Source: Effrenium voratum
Lineage: Eukaryota > Sar > Dinophyceae > Suessiales > Symbiodiniaceae
DNA length: 64,000 bases
Assembly (NCBI GenBank): GCA_963377175.1
Contig: CAUJNA010001452.1
Span: forward strand, 7,501-71,500
Reading direction: 5' to 3'
Of the stretch, positions 20,609 to 33,081 are shown piece by piece. The notes beneath the pieces were generated by a model that did not search any database, was not told where the DNA came from, and worked only from the letters and a program-made list of their open reading frames with translations. A program made the position numbers and the translations under genes. Each line of letters opens with the position of its first letter. The stretch's first letter is position 1.

Positions 20609-21920
20609 ATGCGGACGCATTTTGACGCCGCTTTCCAGCCAGCGCGCGTGCCTCCCAAGGTGGTGCGCAAGCGCGTGTGGGATACAGCGGAAGCATTGCC
20701 CGCTCCGGTTTTTCGCCGGATCTCGTCCCTTCCCGTGCCGCCGCTTCCAGTGCTTCCTGCCGCCGACGTGTCTGCGCGGGCTGCTGCGCCTTGCGGCGTT
20801 GCTCGCTCTCTAGTGGCGCTTCAAGTGCCAGCTTGTGCATCGTTGAAGGCCAAAGAAGATGCAGTCCGACAAAAATTTGCACGGCAATGGGTTGCGCTGG
20901 CTCAGAATGTTGCCAACCATAGCGAGCTGTTGCGGAATCTAGCCGGCCGTGCAGACGAGCAGCTTGTTTTCTTATTCCTTGATCGTTCTGGCACGACCTT
21001 ACGACGCCATGTTAGTGGCTGGCAGCGCGTTCATGTGGTAGCAGGCGCACCTGGGCTTGCCTCTGTCTGCGGTCGCCGGGGCCGTGCCAGAAGTGTTGTT
21101 CGGGCCATGAAGTTTGCCGCGTCTAAGCTTGGCTTGGAAATTCTGCATGCGGGATTGCTTATCCAGCGCATGTGGACTTGTGATGAGAATGACCAGTTCC
21201 TGCTTCTCGCCTTTTTGCTGATGCTATGGGGCGGCTTGCGCTGGTCGGATGCCCAGCGGCTTCACTTCCAGTCCCTGACCTTGGACTCTTCATTGTTGGG
21301 GCTGGTCTTGGCGGACAAAATCTTCAGTGTCGGGCATGGCTTGGCGAATTGCCCGCAGCACGTTGCGTGCTCGTTGCTGGGTGAGCTTGTTAGGGAAGTC
21401 GCTTTTCCAGCTTGGCACGGACGACAAGGGCCGCGACTTCTTGGTCAAACCGGTCGAGTATGCTTGCATGTTGGGCCAGCTACGTCGTTGCTTGGTTTTG
21501 TACGCCGGTATGTCTGTTGAGGAGGCCATCGTTTACACCTTGCACAGCCTCAAGGCAACCACGTTGTCATGGGCGCTGCAGCTGGAGGTTAGCCCGGAGC
21601 AGCGAGCAGCGCAGGGCCATCATCGTCAGCCGGGAGTGACGGGCTGCGTGCCCGCCTACAGTGGGGATGACGTATTGCCGCAGCTGCTGTGCCAAGAGCG
21701 GCTTTTGAAGGCCGTCGCCGACGGTTGGGTGCCCTTTGTGCCTCTGCTGCGCGGTGTTCGGCGGCTTGAGCCGGACGACGCCGCAGAGCAGCCTGCGGGT
21801 GTCACAGCAATAACAGATGCCAGTGGCTCCAGTCCGCAGCCTGTGGAAGAGCTGGAGATAGTAAAAGAAGTTGGGGAGGGCTCTGTCTCTGAGCCGCCCA
21901 GTGCAGATAGCAATCGCTGA
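20609..21920 (+). pseudogene. Tyrosine recombinase remnant, dinoflagellate mobile-element type
   Basis: The first part, in the frame open from 20,420, contains a helical core-binding-like region (L-R-R-H-V-S-G-W-Q near 21,000). It then gives F-L-L-M-L-W-G-G-L-R-W-S-D-A-Q-R-L (about 21,210-21,260), with the box I Arg. The frame changes between about 21,370 and 21,415. The second frame, ending at 21,920, carries T-L-H-S-L-K-A-T-T-L-S-W-A (box II H-x-x-K), Q-G-H-H-R-Q and then A-Y-S-G-D-D-V-L-P-Q-L, with the Tyr nucleophile. All catalytic positions (R, H, K/R, H, Y) are visible, but the reading frame is split and the segment between the N-terminal part and box I looks shortened. A shift corrected by a short intron cannot be excluded. 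Confidence 0.6.
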
Positions 21921-21949
21921 AATATTGCCCAGGCAACTTCCTGCAAGAG

Positions 21950-24490
21950 CCAATCAGCCAACCGCGGCGTGCAAGTGGCATGTTCGGATGCGCTTGAACA
22001 ACTGTTTCTTCAAAGGTTGCAATCTGCGGCAGCGCTGGCTCACAACACATGATCACGATAGCACAGATCTACCCCGGGGCAGTTGCGGCAATGCAGGCAT
22101 GACCTGCACAGAACACACGCCTTGCGTGCATGCCGCGTCTGTGAGTCGAGATTGATAGCGTGAATTACGCTCTGAGCCCCAATATCGCCGATTCCTTGGC
22201 GACGACCACAAAACTTTGGAAGGAGATAGACCGGTCAGGCTCTGGGTGAACAGGCCCAGTCCTGTAAAGCGCTTGGCCTCCCCAAGCTCCTGTCGAAAGG
22301 CCACAGCATGCACGTTTGCGCCCGCAGGCGGCCAAAATCTGCGAAAATGATGGATTTTCCTCTCCTCCCCTCTGGGTCAGCGAAACGTGCCCCAAAGAGT
22401 ATATTGTGGCAAAAGCCAACTGTGTTACAGCATCAACTGTCTCATAGGCAACGCAGTCACTGCACAGCCGCGCCTGTTGGGGTGTGGTCCTTGTCATTCT
22501 GGTGCCTGTCTAGGCCAGCTGCTCGCAAGGATCTTGCCCTCTCCGAAAGGAAAGCGACTGTACAGCCGCACCAGAAGTGGTCAAGGTGCATGTGCGGCAC
22601 GCCGTCAGAGAAGCCTGCTTGTGGAGCACTCTCCCCCAGCGTTCGACCGTCTTTGTTCATGACTTCGCCCACGAGAGCCTGAGACGCGTCAAAACTCAAA
22701 CACTAGCGTCACGCCTGCTCGGCGTCGCGCCTGCTCGGCTCGGCTCGCACAAGGTGCCTGCTCGGCACCATCCCTCCCGCAAGCATGCCCCCGGAAAATC
22801 ATGCCCCACGAAACCCCCCCTACAAGCATGCAACCGGATGAGGTGGCTGCGCGCCTGCAGCGCAAGATGGACAGTCACGTTGCCATCCCTTGTGCTGACA
22901 CTGCCAAGCTCTCTCATGCCTGCTCCGTTGTTTCACACACAGCGCAGTGTGTGTGACCAGGTGCTGTTGGATGATGGGCTTTCTGAGCCCCTGCCAGTCC
23001 GTGCCTTGCTGCACCCTTGAACTGCCCAAACAAGAGGTCCTGATGACTCCAACACGCCTTCGTCGCCTCACTGTTGCAAAGCAGTTTGCTGTGTCTTGGC
23101 TGGGTCTCGGGCCTCGGCTCAGGTTGCTGCTTGCGCTCTCCGCGTTGTTGTTCCTTTGATTCGGTGCCCGGTCGTGTTCCTGCGCGCAGGCTTTCCTTTG
23201 CAAACGTGCACTGCCGTGCTCGTTGCCCGCGCCTTTCACCAGGGCGCTGGCCCGTAGTGTCTGAACCCACCGTCAGGTTGGCGCCAACACATAGCAATGG
23301 GGACTTTCTTGAAACTGAGATTGCGGATGATGCGGTTGAGGTGGTTCAAGAAGCACTTTTTCAACTCGCTCAGTGTGCAGCGATCCACAAACCTGAAAGA
23401 TAAACTCATGCTCAGTGCTGTTTTGGTAGAAGCACATGGTGATTGCTTCTGGTAGAGTTCCTCGCACTGCTTGATGTTGTTGGTGGACAATTTTCCTCCA
23501 ACCTTCTTCTGCTCATTGGTGTAACCCCGCGTTTTGGCGCCATTGAGCAAGACAGAACTAATCTATGTGCTTTGCGCACTGAGACTGATTGCTCTACTGA
23601 CTGCCATGTGCAGAAAGCGCACAACACCTCCTTGAAGACGACAGCAAAGAACGTGACGTTCTGCATGGGTGGCCGGCCAATCAAAAAAGCATTAAAAACG
23701 GGCTGAAACCTGAACCCCAAAAATGTCAAAATGTTAGAAAAACTTGTAAAAAATGCTTGGCAACTTGGGAAAAATCCCCAGAAACCCCATTGTTGATACA
23801 AAGTGAACTTGCTTTGCAGTTTTCACACGTGTCCCTAATTGCCGTGCGTGGAGTGCCTTATGGACTCGGGACTGCCACAGAACCATGTGCCCGCCGAAGC
23901 TCTGTGAGCTGCGGGAAGTGTCGAGTGACTTCGCTGGAAATTTTCGGGGATGCGGCACGCCGAATAGCTGGTCAAATTACATTTGGTTGCGTTCCTCTTG
24001 TCTGCGTTTTTTGAGGCATGTTCTCACGGAGGGCCTTATCATAGCAGTCGAGGACGGAGATGGTTCAAGGTGAGGGTGTTGGTTTTGTCAGTGCTTTGCA
24101 GGTTCATGCGCAGGCTTGGCTTTTGTCGCAGGGTTGGCTGGAGATACACGCAGCCAGCCGCATTTGCTGACCGTGGCCTGAAGGATCACCAGCTCATTGG
24201 CAACATATCAGATGGCAACCATGTCGGTGGTCAAGTGAGCATCGCTTTCGACACGCAAGACACGAAGCTCGTAGGCAAGTGAGCTGACGCCTTGGCGCGC
24301 GCGGGCTGGGTTGTCCGTTGCTTTAGTTGTTTCACGCCCTGCGCAAGGTGGTTTGGTTTGTGCCAGAAAGGTTGGAGGGCGACGCCGCGAGGCGGCGGCC
24401 TTCTTCATCCAGGGGTGGGTGCGACGTTAAACAACAAACAACGCACCTCCGCGCAACCAACCAACCGCAACCCGCTCACAAAAAACACAA
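21950..24490. other. Uncharacterised interval with coding-like minus-strand fragments
   Basis: Two minus-strand stretches look protein-like, 22,699-22,457 (A-S-Q-A-L-V-G-E-V-M-N-K-D-G-R-T-L-G) and 23,550-23,236 (Q-K-K-V-G-G-K-L-S-T-N-N-I-K-Q-C-E-E). Neither matches a family I know. The rest has only overlapping short frames. Confidence 0.3.
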
Positions 24491-24504
24491 CAGGAGCTTT
24501 TGCT

Positions 24505-24590
24505 CACTCACCCACCCACCCACCCACCCACCCACGCACTCACTCACTCACTCACTCACTCACTCACTCACTCACTCACTCACTCACTGT
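24505..24590. repeat. CACC/CACT microsatellite
   Basis: About six CCCA units followed by about fourteen CACT units, ending 50 bases before the AT-rich block begins. Confidence 0.95.
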
Positions 24591-24639
24591 ACCTGAAGAT
24601 CATAACAAATGGTATGGCGCCAAACCGCGAGCGTGATCT

Positions 24640-27600
24640 TTAAAACAATGTTGATCCAACTTGGATAGTAAATTTAAAAAATGAAATTTTATTAATATTT
24701 TAATTTTGATATTTTTCTAATATACATATCGAATTTATTATGGTATATAGAATATATTCATTTTTAAAAGAAGAGTTTGTTTAATTTAAAAGAATTTAAT
24801 TATTTGTATATATATATATGTTGATTGATTATATTTTTGGATGTTGTTTTTAATAAATGTATATATTGATTAATTATTTTTGTTTTTTATATGTGTTATT
24901 TGGATAAATTATAGTGAGTTTAATCGAGGTATTAGGTAGTTGTTAATTGGAAATAATGAGGTGAGATGTGAGATTGAAAATGTTATGGGTTTTGACAATT
25001 TGAGATATATAATTTTATTATTATTATTATTTCTGGAATAATAATGATGGATATATAAAAATTCTCGAATTAATTGCCGAGGGAGTTTTATATATGGATT
25101 TGAATTTTGCTATTTGTTTAATGGGATTGATGGTTATTGGAATTTATTTAAAAATGATTTATTTTTGGAAAAGGAATATATTTATATATGGCAAAATTGG
25201 GTTTTAAAAATATTAGTGGAAATTTTGAAAATATAGAATTATTTGGGAAAAGGAATATATATTTATGGTAAATCGTAAATAATAGATATAATTTGATGGA
25301 AATTGTTTAATTTAGATTTTTGTTATGATAATATATATTGAATATGTTTATTATATTGAGATTGTTTTTGGAAATCTTGAAAGAAAACGATTTTGTTTGG
25401 GTAAAAAAAATAAAAATGGAATAATGATAGGAGTGATTTGTTTCTCTGGTTTTAAATTTATTGTGATGGTACGATTTTATATTGGAAAAGGAATATATTT
25501 TTATATGGAAAGATTTAGGATTTTTCGGCACATAGAGTTTGTCTTAAAATGCATTTGCTTAGGCTCTTAAGGATTTTTTTATTAGAAGGTTTTTAGGCGA
25601 GTTTTATATTGTTTTTTGTTTTGAAGGGGTTTTTGTTTTTGTGGTGGTAATGTATGTTTTTTGATGAGGTGGGATGGTAAATCTAGATATTGAATTATGT
25701 TAATGAGGTGATGAGATGAGAATTATTATAATTTGCCTAGATATATGTTATGTTGTTTTTAATATTTGTTTGGTTTTTTATATTTTGTAGTGTAATTTTA
25801 AATATATAAAAATATTATATATTTGAAATATATATTTATTTAAAAACAAATGAATATTTATTTGAAATAATTATTTTGTAATATATATAAATTAATAGAA
25901 TTTAGATTGGAAAATAATAAATAATTTAAATTATGTATTTTGAATTTGATATAAATATAATAGTTGTTTTTTTTAAAAAAAAATAAATAATATATAAATA
26001 TAATTATTTTAAAATTATATTTTAATATTTTGTTTATATAATTTATTTACTAAAATTATAGTTTAAATAACATATTTTTTAATTATTGTTATAATAATAT
26101 ATTTTAATATATTATTATAATTCGAAAATTAAAATAATAAATTTAGATTATGTGTTTTTATAATTAAGAATGAATTACATATTTATAAAAATTATAAATT
26201 AATTTTATTATAAATATATAATAATTTAAATTTATTTTTATAAAAAAATTATATATTAATATAAATATATTAATATATAAAATATAATTCTATATATTAT
26301 TATTTTATATATTCTAATAATATATAAATATTTATTAAACAAAAATATATTTATATTTATATTTTAATAAGCATTAAAATTATACTATAATCATAATATT
26401 TCAACAAACCAGATATTAAATCAAAATTTCATTTTTTATAATATTTTTCTAAATTTTAATGAAATATAAATTAAAAGTCCTATTTAATTTCAAATTATTT
26501 AAATTTATTTTAATATATTGGTTTTTATATTATTTGATTTATTTAATTATTTAATATATATTGATTAAATTCATTCACCAAAATACCATAAGTAATGTAT
26601 TTTCCTTTGTTATTTAATTAAATATATATAAATTTATAATTTTAATTAATCTTATTGTTTTTTAATTGCTATTATTTCAAATCAATTAGTCAATATTATT
26701 TTTAAAAATCATAGTTTATTTCTATAAAATATAATTTATTAAATTCTAATTCTAATAAATCCCAATAATTATTTAATCCTATAAAATATATTATATATGT
26801 GTTTTCTTTTTATATATCTATTTCATGTTTTTTTTGTTGTTTTTTAATATTATATTATATATATATTTAATATAATTCACCTTCGAAAGGAAATTCAACA
26901 AAAGAATAAAAATGGGAAAAAGATAAATATACGATAACAAAAAATAAACAACGATTCATTTCTTTATCATCCTTCGGTTTTCTATTTTAAAAAATATGTT
27001 ATTATATCATATTTATCTTTATAATCTATATAATTCATTTGTTATTTCCCTTTCCCTAATATTTACCATTATCAATTGTTTTAATTTCAATAAATATTAT
27101 CAAAATAATCAAAATTAATATAAAAAAAACCTTTTTTAAATCTTCATTATTAAAATTATAAAAAACAATTAAATCAAGAAATATATATAATCTATATATT
27201 ATAAATTCATCGAAAATAAAATAAATCAAAAAAATATTTATTAATATGTTTATTTTAATTTCTTTTATTCTTTTTCCAATCTATAAATAAACCAAAAACA
27301 TAAACCCAAATTATGTCTTTATAACATATTTGTTTATTTTCCTATTTTAATTCAAATAAAATTAAGAATTATTTTAATTTTATTTCTTTTGAAAAAATAA
27401 TAATATATCAATTTGTTAATATAAAAAATAAAAATATCATTATTATATTATTTTTTAAAAAAAAAATAACGAAATAAAAAGTATTTATTTCGATATCCAA
27501 ACCAAAAATCCTTTATATTTTTTATATTTTTTTTTAAGCAAAACACAAATAATCCAAACCCGAATTTTCATTCGAAAATATTTATAAGGTTATATGGTTT

Positions 27601-27715
27601 ATGGAAAAAAAAAAAAAAAAATATATATGATATGTCTTTCTATATCTATATATATATACATCTATATATATATATATATATATCTATATTATTTGATTAT
27701 TTTCTCACCAAACCT
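24640..27715. other. Extremely AT-rich block with strand-bias reversal
   Basis: About 3.1 kb that is overwhelmingly A and T, with abrupt edges against GC-rich flanks. From about 24.9 to 25.75 kb the few G/C bases on the plus strand are almost all G. From about 25.8 to 26.4 kb the sequence is nearly pure A/T. From about 26.4 to 27.6 kb they are mostly C. No gene is supported: open stretches such as 25,325-25,570 are compositional. The motif GGAAAAGGAATATAT recurs at about 25,168, 25,250 and 25,484. It lies at the downstream end of the minus-strand gene cluster. A centromere-like, origin-like or transcription-termination region, an organellar insertion and an assembly join are all possible. Confidence 0.85.
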
Positions 27716-30110
27716 GGAGGTCAGCCAGCTCATTGCTAAGAACTCTGAGAAATTGGGGGCGGGCTGGCAACTCAAACCAAGTTCAGCACACCAATGGAAC
27801 AAGGTCAGACCAAAGAAATGCATCGCCAAGCAGGGCAAGCTGTGCGCCAGCGTAGTCCCAAGGCAAAGATCTTCGCGCCAACACCCACAACATACACACG
27901 ACAGCGCGGCTCCTCAAGCTTGGCTGCGGCTGGCGCAGGCGCATCACTTTCCGAACTTGGCCAATCTGTAGCCAAACAAGGCTCTGCCACAAACGGCAAT
28001 GGTCGAGCCAACACGACAGCCCAGCGAAGCCAACGACGTGGGTTCACCACGTCGCACGCAGGAGTTCGAAGAGGCCACCTACATGCCTTCGTACACGGCC
28101 TTTGACTTCATGTTTGACATCTGGTCGCAAGCAACCCAACAAGCAGGCCTGTTAAGGCCTTCTTTTTCGATTATATTGGTGATGGAAACTGCACTGCAAT
28201 ACGACAATTAAGCGTAAACCAACAGCGTGTATTTCAATCGCGGTCATGGCAAGCGCACAAACCACGTTCCGAATTTTAAACCGTCCACGGGAATCACCTT
28301 GGAAGCGACAAAACTTGCCAAACCACGCCTCGTCGGCACGCCACGCGCGCTTGCCAGCAGTCGCTGCTTGGCAGAATTGGAATTTGCAAGCACAAAGTTG
28401 TAGGCGGGAAATTTGTTTTCGACTTGCTTCACCTCTTCTTCCAATGGGCAGCACGCAGCAAGCAGCGCGACTAAGGCTGCCACGCCTCTTTCTCAAGGCA
28501 GCAGCCACATCAAACTCGCATTGTAGCCTCTTCCCTGCAATTTGTTCCTGCCTCAAAGACATGGAAATCCACGCTGGGTACTGGCAACACAGGAAAACAA
28601 ATCAGGGGGTTGTTCGAAACCCTGCCTGGGCTGGCACCTGCGTGTCACGCTTGGACTAGCATTAAACTCTTTTGCCTGCAACACCTGGCAACACATTGGT
28701 CCAAAGCGCCAAGCCACAAAGGATTCATGTGCCCTGCGCGACTGTTGCTGCACAACCCCCTTCTTGAAAACGCGAGCGTCCTTTGTTGGCTCTTGCTGAG
28801 CGACCCTCCTTTTTAGAAATCGCGTCTTGCAGCTCTTCAACGCATTGAAAGCTGCAAGCGCAGGGGGCCAAAAGGCGGCTACGCTTGTGTGGCTGGGAGT
28901 ATCTCTCACTAATGCTAATAAGAATTTAATTAGAAGAAACATAAGGAAAAAACAGATACAATAATAAAACCAATAAACATAAGAAATGAAAAGGAATGGA
29001 TTCTTTTCTCCACGGCTTCACACACCATTTAACTCGCTCATTTGTACCTTCTGGATTCACTTTATTGTTTGTCTTGTTTATAATTATTGTATCTGTCTTT
29101 TTGTCTATTTAATATTGTTCCTGAAGATATAGATCCATAAGATGTAGATAGAGAGGGGCCTTTTAGTTTCTAATGCTTTTTCACTTACAGATCCTATTTC
29201 CTTATCTTCATGTAAATCCTAACAATAAAAGAGGAGGCAATTCCTAACACAAATTGATTATAGTATCTCTCATTTCCCTTCAGTTACCTGGTTTTGATTG
29301 CAGTTCACACGAAGAAGAGACGGTGTCGGTGGGCGCAAGGCTGTCCAGCTAGAACGACTGGGGATGCGTGAGCCGAAATCTGAACATGGGTTGCATTTCA
29401 ACAAGAGAGCAATCGCGTTTTGGAGACAACAGCTGTGACAGCCCAACCCACAAGGCCCACAGGCTCCAAGAACGGTTTGCGGCCTTTTCACGCTTGCGAG
29501 CAACAAAACCTTTTCCCGCCATTGGCAAGTCGATGGCGTCCGATCTTGCAAAACAAGTTCCTCTTCTTCTGTCAGTAGAGGTTAGAACCAATATTTTTCT
29601 ATCTGTGAAAACAACGGTGCCTGACCGGGGCCCATTCTCGCAAAAAAACAAAACAGCACCCCCAGCTGTAGACGTCAAGACCCTGGCCCCGCCAGCCCCA
29701 AACTGCACCCCCTGCGGGATCTTCAAGCGCAAGCGGACACAAGGAGCCCTTCGAGAATAGAAAACACATTTGGACCCCAGCCCCAAGCTTCTCAGAACAC
29801 AAACCCAACACGCTGCACACGTCAACTGACATGCAATGCAGACAGGGCCCAGAAATCAAACAGGCAAACGGGGCAACGCTGTTTCAGATCCCACTTTGTT
29901 GCTCGCGCGCGATACATGTTCAGACACCCCGCCCATCCCTTTTTGACAACCACAGGCAAAGCGCTGACACGCGAGCCCTCTTGCAGCGGCAGGCCCGCCC
30001 AGAAACTCAAGCTGCCAGGACGCCAATGCCAGCAACTTCAACAAGGCAGGGTAGGCGGGTTTTCAACCACAAGTTTGTATGAAAACCTACGGACGCCAGC
30101 CACTGGGCTG
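27715..30110. other. Gene-poor interval
   Basis: GC-rich sequence at 27,715-28,890, AT-richer at 28,890-29,290, GC-rich again afterwards. Short frames on both strands; 28,000-28,200 plus (A-T-Y-M-P-S-Y-T-A-F-D-F-M-F-D-I-W) is the most protein-like. No family or signal peptide recognised. Confidence 0.4.
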
Positions 30111-30144
30111 CGCAAACCGCACGAACCACTCTGCGCCAAGCGCC

Positions 30145-30354
30145 TCAGCTGCCACACGCGCTCTCCACACTTTTGATGGCTGCGGCTGTGTCGGAAGTCA
30201 CACCCTGCAGGGCGACCAGCAATTGTGCCATCTCTTCCGCCTGCTGCGCATACGTCTGCTCGACTTGCGTTCGCACGGCAGCATAGTCAGCAGCAACACC
30301 TGCTGCGCGCTGACAGCTCAGCAGCAAAAGCGCGAGCACGCGAACACACTGCAT
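30145..30354 (-). CDS. Small secreted helical protein, copy 1
   Basis: 69 codons from the ATG at 30,354. The N-terminus M-Q-C-V-R-V-L-A-L-L-L-L-S-C is a good signal peptide, with likely cleavage after A-A-G-V-A. The mature part begins A-D-Y-A-A-V-R and is probably one or two helices ending E-S-A-C-G-S. I chose this ATG because the copy at 30,821 is identical from here but the upstream bases differ slightly. No domain name can be given. The D-Y-x-A-V-R start echoes the C-terminal module of the FN2-like proteins at 32-35 kb. A short intron just before the stop, adding a C-terminal extension, is possible. Confidence 0.5.
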   Translation of the reverse strand: MQCVRVLALLLLSCQRAAGVAADYAAVRTQVEQTYAQQAEEMAQLLVALQGVTSDTAAAIKSVESACGS

Positions 30355-30611
30355 GCCGGCCGCAAGAAAGTTCCCTTGACAAGCCTGGCTGAAATCAAAC
30401 AAAAACTGCTTTGCGCCAGCACAAGATTTTCACCATCACCTCTGCACCATCACCTCAGGCGTCTTGCGCTGGAGTGCAGTTGGCTCTGCGTGCAATTTCT
30501 CTCGCGCGCGTTTCAGCGACGCCATGGTCAGAGCTGTCCCCACCACGCGCCTCGCAAAGTCTTCAGCCACTGGGCCGCGCAAACCGCACAAACCACACTG
30601 CGCCAAGCGCC

Positions 30612-30821
30612 TCAGCTGCCACACGCGCTCTCCACACTTTTGATGGCTGCGGCTGTGTCGGAAGTCACACCCTGCAGGGCGACCAGCAATTGTGCCATCT
30701 CTTCCGCCTGCTGCGCATACGTCTGCTCGACTTGCGTTCGCACGGCAGCATAGTCAGCAGCAACACCTGCTGCGCGCTGACAGCTCAGCAGCAAAAGCGC
30801 GAGCACGCGAACACACTGCAT
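30612..30821 (-). CDS. Small secreted helical protein, copy 2
   Basis: Same 69-residue protein as at 30,354, displaced by 467 bp, with signal peptide and D-Y-A-A-V-R segment unchanged. The spacer to copy 1 is 257 bp. Downstream of the stop the two copies stay similar for about 50 bp and then diverge. The unit is the smallest of the tandem duplications in this cluster. Confidence 0.5.
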   Translation of the reverse strand: MQCVRVLALLLLSCQRAAGVAADYAAVRTQVEQTYAQQAEEMAQLLVALQGVTSDTAAAIKSVESACGS

Positions 30822-30949
30822 GCCGGCCGCAAGAAAGTTCCCTTGACAAGCCCTGGCTGAAATCAAGCAAAAAGTGCCTTGCGCCAAAAACAAGCTTTTC
30901 ACCATCACCTCAGGCGTCTTGCGCTGGAGTGCGTGGGGTCCTATTTTAG

Positions 30950-32250
30950 CAATGAACTTTGAGGCCGAAACCACAAGAGTGTAGAAGCAGCCAGCGCTTC
31001 CCACCCCAGTGCCCCTGAGCCAAGGGGCGCAGGGTTAGTCACATGCTGCAAGTGTGCCACGGGCATACTGCGCGCTCTGATTTGCAACGGTCGAAACACT
31101 GTCGCAACTAACCTGCCCAGGCCAGCTGCCAAATCACTACACATCACTTTTGGGTCACACTGGGCCATTTGTCACCAAGCTTTGCAAGCTTCAAGCAAGA
31201 GTAAAACGGGCCTTCAAACTATCCTGTGCGCTGGGCCACCCAGGCAACACACCCCATGCACAGATCAATCACGCAGACACCCCGCCCCTTTCCCCAAAAC
31301 TGCAGGCACGACTTGCTGAACATCTTTCCTCTGCTTTCCAACATCCCGCGCGTCAAAGCTAAACTTGTAAGCGCGTGGACCTGTGATACAACTACGCGCG
31401 CTGTGGCGGGCACAAGCTGCGCAACGCTTTAAATGAGCAAGGGCTACAGCTGTCAGCCGATATGCTCGCTACCTCTTCATCGGCGGCGAGGATTTGAGCA
31501 TTTTGCTGCGGAGTGTGTTAACAGAAGCTCAGCCGGCAGCGCATCGGGCAGCCAGCAAAAGCAAAATGCTGCAGGAGCTGCAACTGCGTTCGGGCGGGAT
31601 TTTTTGCTCAGACAAGCGCGCGCCCGGCCCCTGTAAACACACTATTTCGCTCACTCGTGCGGCGCGCACACAAGCGCGCAAGCGCGTGTGTTTGAAGCGC
31701 AGGCTTTTAGCCACAAGCGAACGGCAAGCCGGCGAGTCGCATGGAATGTTCTTGGAGAGCGGCTTGCTCAAGCACGACACACGCCTTTTCCCGCACGCAT
31801 CCCCTCAATCCGCAGGCTGCACAACAGGCAGCGCGCAGCCAAACCCTGAAGGTCCCTTGCCAACCTCGCCTAGAGATCCCATTGCGTTGCTCGCACGCAC
31901 AAGCACCTACTTCAAGCACCTTGCTTCTGGCACAGCACGACCATCTCACACATCACAACAGCCAGCAGCCCTGCGCAATTTGCCGCTGGCGACCAGTCCA
32001 CCGGGCTGTGCCCAAGCACAAAGGTTGCTGTTTGTTGTGATGGACCGCACACACAAGAGTGTGAGAGGGGCACAAGCTGCTGCAGCTGACGCCTTGGCTC
32101 CCAATGATTTTTTTTGCAGCTACCAAAGTTACGTCCGCAACGCAGGCTCTGAAAGCAGAGCGAAAAACCTTTTAACTGCCACAACCAAACTGCTCTAAGC
32201 AGCTAGAGCCCTCCCTGGAAGGCTGCGAGGCGCCCACCTGCTTTGCCAAA
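30950..32250. other. No confident gene; holds a dispersed repeat
   Basis: About 31,050-31,290 shares words such as TTTGCAACGGTCGAAACA-like and GGCCACCCAG with 41,305-41,450. The rest has overlapping frames without signal peptide or domain, although Cys-rich minus-strand stretches around 31,700-32,180 could be exons of an unrecognised secreted protein. Confidence 0.35.
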
Positions 32251-32327
32251 TCACTTTGCTGCGCAGCGACGGTGATACCTGCGCGCGCACGCTCAAAAAT
32301 TGCCATCCACGAAGCAGGCCAAAGTCC

Positions 32328-33081
32328 TCACATGTCCAGCGCTTGCTCTGCAGCGCGTTGCGCTTTGGCAAACTTGGCTACGTAGGTCTTCACAGTCTGG
32401 ACTGTTTCCGCGGCAGCGGCTGCTGCGCTGCTCCGTAGCGCGTCGTAATCTACAACTGCCAGCCAACACAATTCTCGCTCGCCCACCTCAGCCCTGCAAC
32501 AAGGCTGGTTCACTGCACGCATCCTGGCGCTGAGCAAGTGAGATAGTCAAGCAAAAGCGGGGGGGGTGTTCAGCCAGCGCGCGCCGCAATAGCCCCAAGC
32601 ATCGTCGCTTGCCGCGACAAGCTGCGTGCGACGCTGGGGCAACGTGCGGCCAAACGTCTGCAAACGCTGGCCTGCGCCTCCACGTAGCACCATTCTCTGC
32701 CGCTACTCCCTTGCGGGGTCGGGGCCTGGGTGGCAACGCGGCGCCTTTTCGCCAACCCTCTTCTCTAAGCTTTCGGCGTCAGTACAGCCAGTGTAGACAC
32801 GCTTGTCCTCGCAAGTTAGCAAGCTGCTCCGCACACTCTCTACCTCAGCATGTTTTCGAGAAGGCCCGCGCACCTGCACAAAAGCAGCTGCGCACAAGCG
32901 ACCGTCCACCTGCAAGACTTGAGCATGGGAGCGCAAGTGGGAGCAGCATCATGTCGCAAACCAAACGCCGGTGCTGTTGCCGAAATGTCGTCAGTGGCTT
33001 CAGCTGCTCCCGTGACAACTCGCTGGCCACCTGGCCAGAAGCAGGCGTCAGGAACAGCAGCATGAAAGCCAGGCGCAACAT
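32328..33081 (-). CDS. Secreted FN2-like protein with helical tail, copy A
   Basis: Starts M-L-R-L-A-F-M-L-L-F-L-T-P-A-S-G, a clear signal peptide. Joining exons across GC-AG introns at 32,777-32,726 (52 nt), 32,671-32,622 (50 nt) and 32,584-32,456 (129 nt) gives V-Y-T-G-C-T-D-A-P-T-P-Q-G-S, then E-W-C-Y-V-E-A-Q-L-V and D-D-A-W-G-Y-C. This C...W-C...W-G-Y-C pattern resembles fibronectin type II/kringle-like domains. The tail starts V-D-Y-D-A-L-R and is Ala-rich helical, ending at the stop at 32,328. The first exon-exon junction is unclear; a GC donor at 33,027 with acceptor at 32,910 fits the frame. Probably an extracellular binding protein. Domain naming is by motif only. Confidence 0.6.

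Noticed and set aside
19884..20882. Minus-strand 332-residue open frame
   Set aside because: Runs antisense to the tyrosine recombinase N-terminal part and shows no recognisable motif.
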